A model generated the notes under the pieces. The model ran no database searches and was not told the DNA's origin. It was given only the letters and a program-made list of their open reading frames with translations. Below, piece by piece: positions 26,576-35,232 of a DNA stretch of 64,000 nt; position 1 is the first letter of the stretch; each line of letters starts with the position of its first letter. Source of the stretch: Maricaulis sp017643475 (GTDB lineage Bacteria; Pseudomonadota; Alphaproteobacteria; Caulobacterales; Maricaulaceae); the NCBI RefSeq assembly GCF_047123815.1, contig NZ_CP138920.1, forward strand, positions 62,001-126,000, written 5' to 3'. The position numbers and the translations under genes are program-made.

Positions 26576-26967
26576 TGGATATCATCAATCCACGCAGATG
26601 GCCGCGCCCTCGCGGGTATTCCAACGGTATCAAGTGTGATGGCGAGATGATCTTCATTGCCGGACAGATCGGGTGGGATGAGACTGAAACCATCGTCTCC
26701 GATGATTTCGCCGAACAATTCCACCAGGCTCTGCAAAATGTGATCGCTGTTCTCGAGGCCGGTGGCGGCAAGCCGGAAAACATTGTCCGGCTGACAGGTT
26801 ACGTGACTTCACGTGAAGAATATCTCGCGGCGGGCAAGTTGATCGGAGCGAGTTGGAAGGAGTTGATGGGGCGCAGTTATCCAGTGATGTCCTTTGTTAT
26901 CGTCGCCGGGCTGATCGAGGAGCGCGCCAAGGTCGAACTGGAAGCCACAGCGGTACTGCCGTCATGA
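26575..26967 (+). CDS. Rid (YjgF/UK114) family protein, atypical subgroup
   Basis: 130 residues with a chorismate-mutase-like Rid fold (GEMIFIAGQIGWDE; HQALQNVIAVLEAGGGKPENIVRLTGYVTS; ERAKVELEATAVLPS). The arginine that binds the substrate carboxylate in RidA (FPARS in E. coli) is replaced by Met105 (YPVMS), so it belongs to a subgroup not expected to have standard imine-deaminase activity. The pathway produces amino-cyclohexene CoA esters that tautomerise to imines, so help with C-N hydrolysis is a reasonable inference. The start shares the A of the thioesterase stop. Confidence 0.88.
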   Translation: MDIINPRRWPRPRGYSNGIKCDGEMIFIAGQIGWDETETIVSDDFAEQFHQALQNVIAVLEAGGGKPENIVRLTGYVTSREEYLAAGKLIGASWKELMGRSYPVMSFVIVAGLIEERAKVELEATAVLPS

Positions 26968-26996
26968 GCATTCTGGACAACACGCAGGAGGACAAG

Positions 26997-28598
26997 ATGA
27001 TCGCCACTGGCCATGCCGATACATTCTGCCGGGATCGCCTCCCGCCCGCTGACCAGCGCCCGGACCTCCTGTTCGGCGGAGAAGCCCCGCAATACGCGGA
27101 TCGCCTGAACGCCGCAGTCGAGCTGCTCGATGCCAATGTCGACAAGGGGCTGGGTGACAAGACCGCGATCTACTCGGTTGCCGAGACCCTGACTTATCGC
27201 CAGCTCATGGAACGCGCCAACCAGCTGGCAAATTATCTCGTCGATGAAATGGGTGTCGTACCAGGAAATCGCGTTTTACTGCACGGCTTCAATGGCATCG
27301 CTCTCAGCGTCGCCTGGTATGCGACCATCAAGACCGGTGCTGTCGCGGTTACCACAATGCCGATGCTGCGCGGAGGCGAACTGGCCAAGATTATTGCCAA
27401 GGCAGAAGTCAATTTTGCTCTGTGTGACAACAAGCTGCGCCCAGTTGTTGAGGAAGCGCGAGAGATTACTGGCAAGCTCGCCTCGATCGTCGACTGGGCC
27501 GGTGATGGCATGCTTGAAGATGATGTCGCCGGGAAACCTGTCACCTTCGACAATGCCGACACCGCACGCGATGATATAGCGCTGCTGGCCTGTACCTCGG
27601 GCACGACGGGAGAGCCAAAGGCCTGCGCGCATTATCATTCTTCGGTTCTGGCCATGGCCGATACCTTCGCGCAGCATTGCCTGGAACCGCAGCCGGATGA
27701 TGTTTACGCGGGCACGCCACCCCTGGCTTTCACATTTGGCCTGGGGGCCTTCCTGGTCTTCCCGGCCCGCGCAGGCCTTGCCGTTGCTTTCCCGGACCGA
27801 CCAGGATTTGACGCCCTGTGCGAGACCGTCGAACGCTTCAAGGTGACGACGACATTCACCGCTCCCACGGGGTATCGCGCGATGATGGGGCTGTGGGACC
27901 AGCATGATCTGTCCAGCCTTCGCAAGGGAATCTCGGCGGGCGAACACCTTCCGGCAGCGACGTCCGATGCCTTCCACACACTAACCGGCATCCGCCTGAT
28001 TGATGGCATCGGTGCTACCGAGATGATCCACATCTTCATTTCGACCACCGCGACAGATGTTCGTCCCGGTGCGACCGGACGTGTGGTGCGAGGGTATGAA
28101 GCGCGCATTGCAGACGAGAACGGCGAAACGCTGCCGGCTGGAGAAACCGGGCGTCTTGCGCTCAAGGGGCCGACCGGGTGTCTCTATCTCGATGATGACC
28201 GTCAGTCCCAGTATGTGCGGGATGGCTGGAACTATACCGGCGATCTCTACTCCCGGGATGCCGACGGGTATTTCTGGTACGTCTCACGCGCGGACGACCT
28301 GATTGTGTCCAGCGGCTATAATATCGCTGGCCCCGAAGTCGAACAGGCCCTGCTCACGCATGAAGCGGTCGCAGAAGCCGCTGTCGTTGGCCTGCCGGAT
28401 CCGGAACGTGGGGCCGTTGTCAGCGCCTTTATTGTTCTCGCGGAGGGCGTTTCCGGTGATGAAACACTAATCAAGGCGCTTCAGGATCACGTCAAGACGA
28501 GTATCGCGCCGTACAAGTACCCGCGCCGGGTCGAATTCATCGAGACGCTGCCGAAAACACAGACTGGCAAGATTCAGCGTTTCAAACTTCGCGGATGA
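26997..28598 (+). CDS. abmG: 2-aminobenzoate (anthranilate)-CoA ligase, benzoate-CoA ligase family
   Basis: Activates anthranilate with ATP and CoA. ATG 26997 is chosen because a perfect AGGAGG (26986-26991) sits 5 nt upstream and the resulting N-terminus, HADTFCRDRLPPADQRPDLLF, is the hallmark opening of benzoate/aminobenzoate-CoA ligases; an ATG at 26964 overlaps the Rid stop but has no such signal. The AMP motif is ACTSGTTGEPKACAHYH, followed by YTGDLYSRDADGYFWYVSRADDLI and the C-terminal catalytic Lys in PKTQTGKIQRFKL. At 533 aa it has the normal length. Position downstream of kynureninase and in the abmA operon defines the likely substrate. Confidence 0.88.
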   Translation: MIATGHADTFCRDRLPPADQRPDLLFGGEAPQYADRLNAAVELLDANVDKGLGDKTAIYSVAETLTYRQLMERANQLANYLVDEMGVVPGNRVLLHGFNGIALSVAWYATIKTGAVAVTTMPMLRGGELAKIIAKAEVNFALCDNKLRPVVEEAREITGKLASIVDWAGDGMLEDDVAGKPVTFDNADTARDDIALLACTSGTTGEPKACAHYHSSVLAMADTFAQHCLEPQPDDVYAGTPPLAFTFGLGAFLVFPARAGLAVAFPDRPGFDALCETVERFKVTTTFTAPTGYRAMMGLWDQHDLSSLRKGISAGEHLPAATSDAFHTLTGIRLIDGIGATEMIHIFISTTATDVRPGATGRVVRGYEARIADENGETLPAGETGRLALKGPTGCLYLDDDRQSQYVRDGWNYTGDLYSRDADGYFWYVSRADDLIVSSGYNIAGPEVEQALLTHEAVAEAAVVGLPDPERGAVVSAFIVLAEGVSGDETLIKALQDHVKTSIAPYKYPRRVEFIETLPKTQTGKIQRFKLRG

Positions 28599-28638
28599 CG
28601 TACTAGTTTGGCATGAATCAACCGCCCAGAGGGATGAG

Positions 28639-28905
28639 ATGCGCCAGTTTTATGTCTTCATCAAATGCGAGCTCGGCCGGACTTATGACGTGGCAGCGTC
28701 GCTGGTGGACAATCTCGACGAGGCACCGATGGTGCACTCGATCTCGGGTGCGTTCGACCTGCTGGCGCAGTTCACACTGTCCGACGAGACCGATATCGGT
28801 CGTTTCGTGAACCAGCAAGTCCAAACAATATCGGGCATCAAGGACACGCAGACCATCATCTGTTTCAACGCATTCACGCGTGACCGCGGTCTCGGCGAAG
28901 GCTGA
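28639..28905 (+). CDS. Stand-alone RAM (Lrp/AsnC effector-binding) domain protein
   Basis: 88 residues covering one RAM/SMART domain, the alpha-beta ligand domain of Lrp regulators (QFYVFIKCELGRTYDVAASLVDN; VHSISGAFDLLAQFTL; VNQQVQTISGIKDTQTIICFNAF), with no DNA-binding region. AGAGGG precedes the ATG. Stand-alone RAM proteins bind amino acids and can modulate partners; the gene is 3 bp from L-serine deaminase, so serine or alanine sensing is a guess. Confidence 0.85.
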   Translation: MRQFYVFIKCELGRTYDVAASLVDNLDEAPMVHSISGAFDLLAQFTLSDETDIGRFVNQQVQTISGIKDTQTIICFNAFTRDRGLGEG

Positions 28906-28908
28906 TCC

Positions 28909-30288
28909 ATGCATTTTGGCGTTTTCGACCTGTTCAAGATCGGAATAGGTCCGTCCAGCTCCCATACGGTTGGCCCGATGAAGGCCGGCAAGGTTTTTGT
29001 CGACCGTGTTCTGGCCGACGGGCTGGACATCAAACGGATTGAGACTGAGCTCTACGGCTCACTCGCCCTGACCGGTCTGGGTCACGGAACAGATACGGCT
29101 GTGCTCCTCGGCCTCGAGGGCAATGCCCCCGCGAAGCTGAACCCGGATACGGTCCCACAGCGGCTTGAACGCATTCGCACGGAAGAAACGCTCAAACTGG
29201 CCAACGGCACCGAAATCCCCTTCATTGAAAAACGCGATCTGGACTTTCGGGGCGATGTTCGCCTGCCCTTCCACTCCAACGCTCTGAAATTCAAGGTCTA
29301 TGGCGAGGGCGAGGAAATCCTGCGCGAAGAGATCTGGTATTCGATCGGCGGCGGTTTTGTCATCAATGAACACGAAGCGGGGCGCAATTCAGCGGCGGAT
29401 GTGAAGGAAGGCGAACCCTACCCGTTCAGTTCCGCCCAGGAATTGCTTGAAATCGGCGAACGCACCGGCCTCTCCATCCACCGTATCATGCTTGAGAACG
29501 AACGGACCTTCCTGCCCGAAGATACGATCCGGGCCGGCATTGAAGGGCTGTGGCGCACGATGGAAGACTGTATCGATCGCGGCTTGCGCCAGGACGGCAT
29601 CCTGCCCGGCGGTCTGAACGTCAAACGCCGTGCGCCCAAAATGCATCGCGACCTCAAGGAAGAGGCGAAAAACCCGACAGATGATCCGCTGGCCCCGATG
29701 GACTGGATCAATCTCTGGGCCATGGCAGTGAATGAGGAAAACGCTGCCGGCGGACGTGTCGTCACCGCGCCAACCAATGGCGCAGCAGGCATCATCCCGG
29801 CCGTGGCGCGCTATTTCGATCGCTATCATCGTGACCCCGACGATGAAGAGGCGCTGCAGCGCTTTTTCCTGACCGCTGCGGCGATTGGCTCGCTCTACAA
29901 GAAAAACGCCTCAATCTCGGGCGCTGAAGCCGGCTGCCAGGGTGAAGTGGGCGTAGCCTGCTCGATGGCTGCCGGGGCCCTCGCCGCGGCCATGGGTGCA
30001 GACAATCACCAGATCGAGGATGCCGCTGAAATCGGCATGGAGCACAATCTTGGACTGACTTGTGACCCGGTCGGCGGCCTCGTTCAGATACCCTGTATCG
30101 AACGCAATGCCATTGGTGCCATCAAGGCGATTGATGCCGCTCGTCTTGCCCTTCGTGCCAATTCCGAAGACATGAAAGTCTCTCTGGACCAGGTCATCGA
30201 GACCATGCGCCAGACCGGTATCGACATGATGGAAAAGTACAAGGAAACCAGCCAGGGCGGTCTCGCCGTCAATGTGGTTGAGTGCTAA
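28909..30288 (+). CDS. sdaA: L-serine ammonia-lyase (iron-sulfur L-serine deaminase)
   Basis: Converts L-serine to pyruvate and ammonia. 459 residues in the single-chain bacterial form. The N-terminal beta-subunit domain starts FDLFKIGIGPSSSHTVGPMKAG. The catalytic domain carries the Fe-S cysteines in SGAEAGCQGEVGVACSMAAG and LTCDPVGGLVQIPCIERNA. It follows the RAM protein after 3 bp and may be on the same transcript as the anthranilate genes, whose kynureninase step yields alanine. The stop lies 3 bp from the convergent efflux adaptor gene. Confidence 0.97.
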   Translation: MHFGVFDLFKIGIGPSSSHTVGPMKAGKVFVDRVLADGLDIKRIETELYGSLALTGLGHGTDTAVLLGLEGNAPAKLNPDTVPQRLERIRTEETLKLANGTEIPFIEKRDLDFRGDVRLPFHSNALKFKVYGEGEEILREEIWYSIGGGFVINEHEAGRNSAADVKEGEPYPFSSAQELLEIGERTGLSIHRIMLENERTFLPEDTIRAGIEGLWRTMEDCIDRGLRQDGILPGGLNVKRRAPKMHRDLKEEAKNPTDDPLAPMDWINLWAMAVNEENAAGGRVVTAPTNGAAGIIPAVARYFDRYHRDPDDEEALQRFFLTAAAIGSLYKKNASISGAEAGCQGEVGVACSMAAGALAAAMGADNHQIEDAAEIGMEHNLGLTCDPVGGLVQIPCIERNAIGAIKAIDAARLALRANSEDMKVSLDQVIETMRQTGIDMMEKYKETSQGGLAVNVVEC

Positions 30289-30291
30289 CGC

Positions 30292-31362
30292 CTAGGCATC
30301 ATCCTGTTGTTCCTGAACCGCACGTCCCTCGCTGAGCGTTTCAGCACCGGACACCACGACACGCTGACCACGCTCGATATCGCCATCAATAGCGATGAAA
30401 CCGCCCGAACGCACACCCGTGGACACAGCGATCTGGTGAGCAATGTCGTCCTCGCCGACCGTGAAGACAAAGGATCCATTCGCACGCAGGATCACGGCGT
30501 CATACGGCGCGGCCGTCTGGCTGCGCGGTGTTTCCGCCGGGAAAGCCGCACGCGCGGCTGAACCGACCAGCCACCCCGTGCCCTCCAGATCAATACGGAC
30601 TTCAAAAGTTCGCGAGACCGCGTCTCCCACCGGAATAATGGCGCGGATCGGTGCTTCGATACTCGCCCCATCGCGAAGGGATACCGTCACGGTCTGGCCA
30701 ACGCTGAGATAAGGCGCGATCGCAACGGGCGCCATGGCAATGGCCTCGGTATGATCCGTATCTACCAGGCGCGCAATCTCGCGACCTGGCGCTGACAGTT
30801 CCCCTGCCTCAATCAGGCGTTCAGCCACGCGACCAGCAAAAGGCGCCAATATCTGCGTGCGCTCCAGCTCGAGCTCGGCGCGTTGCATGGCAGCGCGGGC
30901 CTGTCTTTGATCCTGCAGGGCAAGGTCACGGGCCAGCTCGACCTCTCGCAGTCGCGTTGTCGGCACGGTGCCGTTTTGCGCCAGCTGTGTAAAACGTTCC
31001 GCTTCTGCCTGCTGATAGTTCGCGTTGGCCGTGCTGCGCGCCAGGCTGGCACGCGCTTCATCCAGCTGAATGCGCGCCTGACGATCATCAAGCTGGGCGA
31101 TGACACCACCGGCGGCAATGAAATCTCCCGGCTCGGCGATCATGATGATCCGGCCGGAGGATTCCGCAGCGATACGGGCATCATTGCGGGCGATGACACT
31201 GGCAGGCGTGGTGATCGTCCGGGCCATGTCGAGTTCAACGACCTCACCGATACGTACGATGGCGGGCGGCGGGCCGTTTTGGGCCAGGACAGGCGTTTCG
31301 ACTAGGGCCGTAACGCTGAGAGCCAGACCGGCGATTACGCTCGAGCGGATTGAGTTCAACAT
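30292..31362 (-). CDS. RND efflux periplasmic adaptor (membrane fusion protein)
   Basis: 356 residues. A signal peptide (VIAGLALSVTALVETPVLA) is followed by a barrel-sandwich lipoyl half (ITTPASVIARNDARIAAESSGRI), a coiled-coil hairpin (about 90-150, rich in QAEAERF and RDLALQDQRQARAAMQRAELELERTQ), the second lipoyl half (ILAPFAGRVAERLIEAGE), and beta-barrel and membrane-proximal domains. The protein links the RND pump to an outer-membrane channel that is not encoded here. It starts 11 bp after the pump gene with AAAGGGA as ribosome site. Confidence 0.92.
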   Translation of the reverse strand: MLNSIRSSVIAGLALSVTALVETPVLAQNGPPPAIVRIGEVVELDMARTITTPASVIARNDARIAAESSGRIIMIAEPGDFIAAGGVIAQLDDRQARIQLDEARASLARSTANANYQQAEAERFTQLAQNGTVPTTRLREVELARDLALQDQRQARAAMQRAELELERTQILAPFAGRVAERLIEAGELSAPGREIARLVDTDHTEAIAMAPVAIAPYLSVGQTVTVSLRDGASIEAPIRAIIPVGDAVSRTFEVRIDLEGTGWLVGSAARAAFPAETPRSQTAAPYDAVILRANGSFVFTVGEDDIAHQIAVSTGVRSGGFIAIDGDIERGQRVVVSGAETLSEGRAVQEQQDDA

Positions 31363-31373
31363 GGTCTGTCCCT

Positions 31374-34300
31374 TTATTCGGCCGGCTGCGAAGCCGCAGA
31401 GGCGCCAATGGCCCGCTCCTGGCGCCCTTCCCCGAGGCGCAGAAGACAGGGAATGAGAATGAGGGTGAAGATGAGGCTAACTGTCATGCCGCCAACAATG
31501 GCCGCCGCCAGGCCGCGATATATAACACTGCCTGGGCCAGGGTTGAGCAGCAGCGGCAACATGCCGAGCAGGCTGGTCATGGTCGACATGAAGATCGGGC
31601 GCAAACGCATGCGCAGCGCCTGTTCCACAGCTTCGCGGCGTGGCAGGCCGGAGCGCTCCCCCTGCCGGGTCTGATCAACCAGTAGAATGGCATTATTGAT
31701 GACCAGGCCGAGCAGGATCAGGAAACCCATCTGGGTCAAAAGATCGAGCGGCTGTGTCACGAAGACATCCAGAATCGCCAGCAGGATCACACCACCAACT
31801 GCGGCCAGCGGGATGGAGACCAGAACCAGCAAGGCATCACGCAGGGAGCGGAAAAGTCCCGCCAGGATCATGAACAAAACCACGAGCGCCATGGCCAGGT
31901 TCATCAACATGGTCTCATTGGCGCGCTGTAGGCTGTCAGCGCTGCCACCATAGGCGACAGAACCAGACGTGGACAATTCCTCCATGATCGCGGGCTCTAC
32001 CTCGTTGCGGATCACGCTGACGATCTCGCCCAGGGTCAAGTCCTCGGGCTGGTTGATATTGATGGTGACCGTACGCCGGCGGTTCAGACGCTGAATACCG
32101 CCCACACCGACTTCCTCACGCACGCTTACAAGATCGCCCAGCGGAACAACGGCGCCTGACGGTGTTGCAATTGGCAGGCCTGCCAGCTCGTCCGGCGTCT
32201 CCCAGCCCTCCGTCCGCAGGATCATGTTCATGCGACTATTGCCATCGAAATACTCACCAATGAACTGGCCGTCACCGAGCATGGAGATCATCCCGGCCAC
32301 ATTGCGACGCGACCAGCCCGCCTCCTGGATGCGACGGTCATCCGGCACCATGGTCAGACGCGGCTGGGTCGCCTCGGGCGGCGGATTGGCGTTGATGTTC
32401 ACGCCTGGAAAGCGCTCGCGCAACATGCTCAACCCGACATTGACAGCCCTGACACGGGCATCGGGGTCAGCGGACTGGATATTGACCTGTATCCCCCCGC
32501 CCTGCTGGAAACCGCCAAACAGATTGCCCTGCTGCGCAGAGCTGAACACCACATCGGGAATGTCCCCGATGATCTCCTCGCGAACAATCTGTTCTAGCTC
32601 GCCTACGCGGGACTGGTCCGCCACACGGATACCGGCAGTGGCGCCCCCGCCCCCCGGGAACGTCCCGAAATAATAATTGCGCAGGCGCGGCTCCTGTTCG
32701 CCGCTCATATAGGGTTCAAGACGCTCGACAACGCGTGTTGCCACCTCCTCTTCGACCCAGTCCAGATTGGTGCCAGGAGGGAAGATCCAGAAGGCATCGA
32801 CAGCGTCTCGCTTGACCTCCGGCAAATAGCCGTCATCCGGTTTGAACTGCCAGGCCAGAAGGCACGGCAGGATAATGAGACTGGCCGCCAGTGCGATCCG
32901 TTGGCGCGGCGTGTTGGACAGCCAGAGCACCCCGTCAGCGACCCGGTTAAGCAGCGGCTGCTCGGTCTGCGTCTTGCGGTCACGCACGAATTGTTTGACG
33001 GCGACCGGAAGAATGGTCACGGCAACGATCATGGAAAGGCCAACGCCCACGGCGATGGTCAATGCGAGATCGGCAAACAGCTGCCCTTCCACATCGCGTA
33101 CAAAAATCAGCGGCAGGAAGATGGCGACGGTGGTCACCGTCGACGCCAGCAAAGCTCCCCAGACCTGGGATGCCCCCGCCTCGGACGCGGTGTGGCTGTC
33201 TTCTCCCGCTTCTCTGCGGCGGATGATGTTCTCAAGCACGACAATCGCGGCGTCCATGACCATGCCTGTGGCAAACGCCAGTCCCGCGAGCGAGATGATG
33301 TTGAGCGTGCGCCCGAAAAGATAGAGCACGATCAGCGTAGATAGCAGACACACCGGAATGGCGGCCGAGATAATGATGGTCGCCCGCATGCGGCGCAGGA
33401 ACAGCCAGAGGCCGAACACTGCCAGACCCACGCCAAGGAACAGGTTGACGACAACCAGATCAATCGCGCGATTGATAAAGACCGAAGCGTCGAAAGAGGG
33501 CGCCATGACCAGTTGCCGGTCTGCGAGCAAATCCTCATTGATGCGGTCGACTTCCGCTTTCACCGCCTCGAGGGCAGCCAGGACATTGGCGCCCTGTTGA
33601 CGGCGCACCTCGATACCCATGGCCGGATTGCCATTCTGGTAGGTGAAATCGCGTCTTTCACCAAAACCGACCTCGACATCTGCCACATCGCTCAGACGCA
33701 CAGGACTTCCCTCGCGCCAGTCAATGACAAGCTCACCCATTTCGAGCGGATCAAACTCACCTTCAAACCGCATCTGGTAGGAACGGCGACCGATCTCGGC
33801 ATTGCCGCCGGAAACATCAGAGTTGTTGGCAATGGCTGCACTGATCTGCGGCAGCGTCACGCCCAGCGCCGCAGCGCGATACGGGTCGACCGTGATCTGC
33901 AGCTCCTCCGGACGCAGTCCCCAGCCCACCTGGACGCTGGCCACCCCCGGAATCGCCTCGAGACGCGGGATGACGGTATCACTCACAAAGGCGGAATATT
34001 CGTGGATCTCCTGAGGATTGCCAGGCAAGGCCTGCATGAAGAACCAGATCAGGCTCTGCTGCGCATCTCCCCCGAAAGAACCGATATTCGGCCCGATGGC
34101 ATCACGAGGCAGTGGCGGGACCTGGTTGAGACGGTTCGAAATCTCGATCGCCGTCTGGGTCATGTCGGTGTCGATAGCGAAGGTCAGATTGATGAAGGCG
34201 TTACCTTCATTGACAAAAACACGCATCTCCTCGAGCCCGGGAAGGCCCGAAAGCGCCTGTTCTTGCGGCTCGACGATTTCCGATTCCATTTCCAGCGGAG

Positions 34301-34463
34301 ACGCGGAACGCCAGAATGTGGCGATGTTGACCTGTGGCCGCTCGACGTCCGGCATAAGCTGCACCGGCAAGCGGGTGAACGCGACAATGCCTGCCAGCGC
34401 GACAAGCGCAAGCATCACAAAAACAGCGGCCGGGTTGTTCAGGGAAAGTCGCGTTAAAGGCAT
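31374..34463 (-). CDS. RND-family efflux pump, inner-membrane permease
   Basis: 1029 residues from ATG 34463 with GAGGAG upstream; a longer start at 34490 is unlikely. The layout is that of the AcrB fold: TM1 (PAAVFVMLALVALAGIVAF), two large periplasmic loops with porter domains, and twelve TM helices. In the proton-relay helices Asp404 is kept (TGMVMDAAIVVLENI) but the second Asp of AcrB is Ala405, and the AcrB TM10 Lys is Asn923 (LVINNAILLVD), a pattern seen in several RND subfamilies outside AcrB. Substrates are unknown. The pump gene precedes the adaptor gene, the reverse of the usual order. Confidence 0.93.
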   Translation of the reverse strand: MPLTRLSLNNPAAVFVMLALVALAGIVAFTRLPVQLMPDVERPQVNIATFWRSASPLEMESEIVEPQEQALSGLPGLEEMRVFVNEGNAFINLTFAIDTDMTQTAIEISNRLNQVPPLPRDAIGPNIGSFGGDAQQSLIWFFMQALPGNPQEIHEYSAFVSDTVIPRLEAIPGVASVQVGWGLRPEELQITVDPYRAAALGVTLPQISAAIANNSDVSGGNAEIGRRSYQMRFEGEFDPLEMGELVIDWREGSPVRLSDVADVEVGFGERRDFTYQNGNPAMGIEVRRQQGANVLAALEAVKAEVDRINEDLLADRQLVMAPSFDASVFINRAIDLVVVNLFLGVGLAVFGLWLFLRRMRATIIISAAIPVCLLSTLIVLYLFGRTLNIISLAGLAFATGMVMDAAIVVLENIIRRREAGEDSHTASEAGASQVWGALLASTVTTVAIFLPLIFVRDVEGQLFADLALTIAVGVGLSMIVAVTILPVAVKQFVRDRKTQTEQPLLNRVADGVLWLSNTPRQRIALAASLIILPCLLAWQFKPDDGYLPEVKRDAVDAFWIFPPGTNLDWVEEEVATRVVERLEPYMSGEQEPRLRNYYFGTFPGGGGATAGIRVADQSRVGELEQIVREEIIGDIPDVVFSSAQQGNLFGGFQQGGGIQVNIQSADPDARVRAVNVGLSMLRERFPGVNINANPPPEATQPRLTMVPDDRRIQEAGWSRRNVAGMISMLGDGQFIGEYFDGNSRMNMILRTEGWETPDELAGLPIATPSGAVVPLGDLVSVREEVGVGGIQRLNRRRTVTININQPEDLTLGEIVSVIRNEVEPAIMEELSTSGSVAYGGSADSLQRANETMLMNLAMALVVLFMILAGLFRSLRDALLVLVSIPLAAVGGVILLAILDVFVTQPLDLLTQMGFLILLGLVINNAILLVDQTRQGERSGLPRREAVEQALRMRLRPIFMSTMTSLLGMLPLLLNPGPGSVIYRGLAAAIVGGMTVSLIFTLILIPCLLRLGEGRQERAIGASAASQPAE

Positions 34464-34528
34464 GTCTGGCTCCTCGCATAGCCGACGCACCTGATAACAC
34501 GTGAAATGTCTAGGGGTATTAAACCTTG

Positions 34529-34562
34529 CTAAGGCGGCTCACATAGCCGTGAACCGCCTTAG
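34529..34562 (-). terminator. Strong hairpin between scoB and the RND operon
   Basis: A 14-bp stem with one mismatch (CTAAGGCGG... / ...CCGCCTTAG) and a 6-nt loop lies 11 bp after the scoB stop codon. The T run after it on the minus strand is weak (GGTTTAA), so it may be a Rho-independent terminator of poor type or a processing/attenuation hairpin in front of the RND operon. Confidence 0.55.
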
Positions 34563-34572
34563 AATTCTTTCA

Positions 34573-35232
34573 TCAAGCGGTCTCGTGAGAGACCAGCCTG
34601 TCGGAAACCGTGTACTTGGCTTCCGTCTGTTCCTTTATCAGGTCCAGCGTAGCGCCCGGCGCCAGTTCGATCAGCTCCAGACCGTCATCCTTCACGTCGA
34701 ACACACCCAGCGTAGTGATGATACGGTGAACGCAATTCTTGCCGGTCAGCGGCAGAGAGCATTCCTTGAGCAGTTTGGGTTCCCCGCGCTTGTTCGCGTG
34801 GTCCATGATCACAACGACGCGTTTAACGCCGGCAACCAGGTCCATGGCACCGCCCATACCCTTGACCAGCTTGCCGGGGATCATCCAGTTGGCGATATCG
34901 CCCTCTTCCGAGATTTCCATCGCGCCCAGGATGGACAAGTCGATATGCCCTCCCCGTATCATGGCAAAACTGTCTGCGGACGAGAAATAGCTGGTGCGAC
35001 GCAGCTCGGTGATCGTCTGCTTGCCAGCATTGATCAGGTCAGCATCAACCTCATCGTCGAACGGGAACGGACCCATGCCCAGCATGCCGTTCTCTGACTG
35101 CAGCGTGACGTCGATGCCGTCGGGAATATGGTTGGCGACAAGTGTCGGGATGCCAATGCCAAGATTGACGTAGAAACCGTCTTCGAGTTCCAGGGCGGCG
35201 CGGGCCGCCATTTCATCACGTGTCCAGGCCAT
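34573..35232 (-). CDS. scoB: 3-oxoacid CoA-transferase subunit B
   Basis: 219 residues. The family signature with the catalytic Glu, SENGMLGMGPFP, is at about residues 48-59, with the N-terminal VNLGIGIPTLVANHIP and the glycine-rich KLVKGMGGAMDLVAG. Together with ScoA it moves CoA from succinyl-CoA (or acetyl-CoA) to acetoacetate or a related 3-oxoacid. Its ATG overlaps the scoA stop by one base (TAATG). The pair could serve ketone-body or PHB turnover, consistent with PHA synthase elsewhere in the window. Confidence 0.95.
   Translation of the reverse strand: MAWTRDEMAARAALELEDGFYVNLGIGIPTLVANHIPDGIDVTLQSENGMLGMGPFPFDDEVDADLINAGKQTITELRRTSYFSSADSFAMIRGGHIDLSILGAMEISEEGDIANWMIPGKLVKGMGGAMDLVAGVKRVVVIMDHANKRGEPKLLKECSLPLTGKNCVHRIITTLGVFDVKDDGLELIELAPGATLDLIKEQTEAKYTVSDRLVSHETA

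Noticed and set aside
33513..34457. 314-codon plus-strand frame inside the RND pump gene
   Set aside because: Antisense shadow of the pump gene; the composition (His/Arg-rich) is typical of such shadows.
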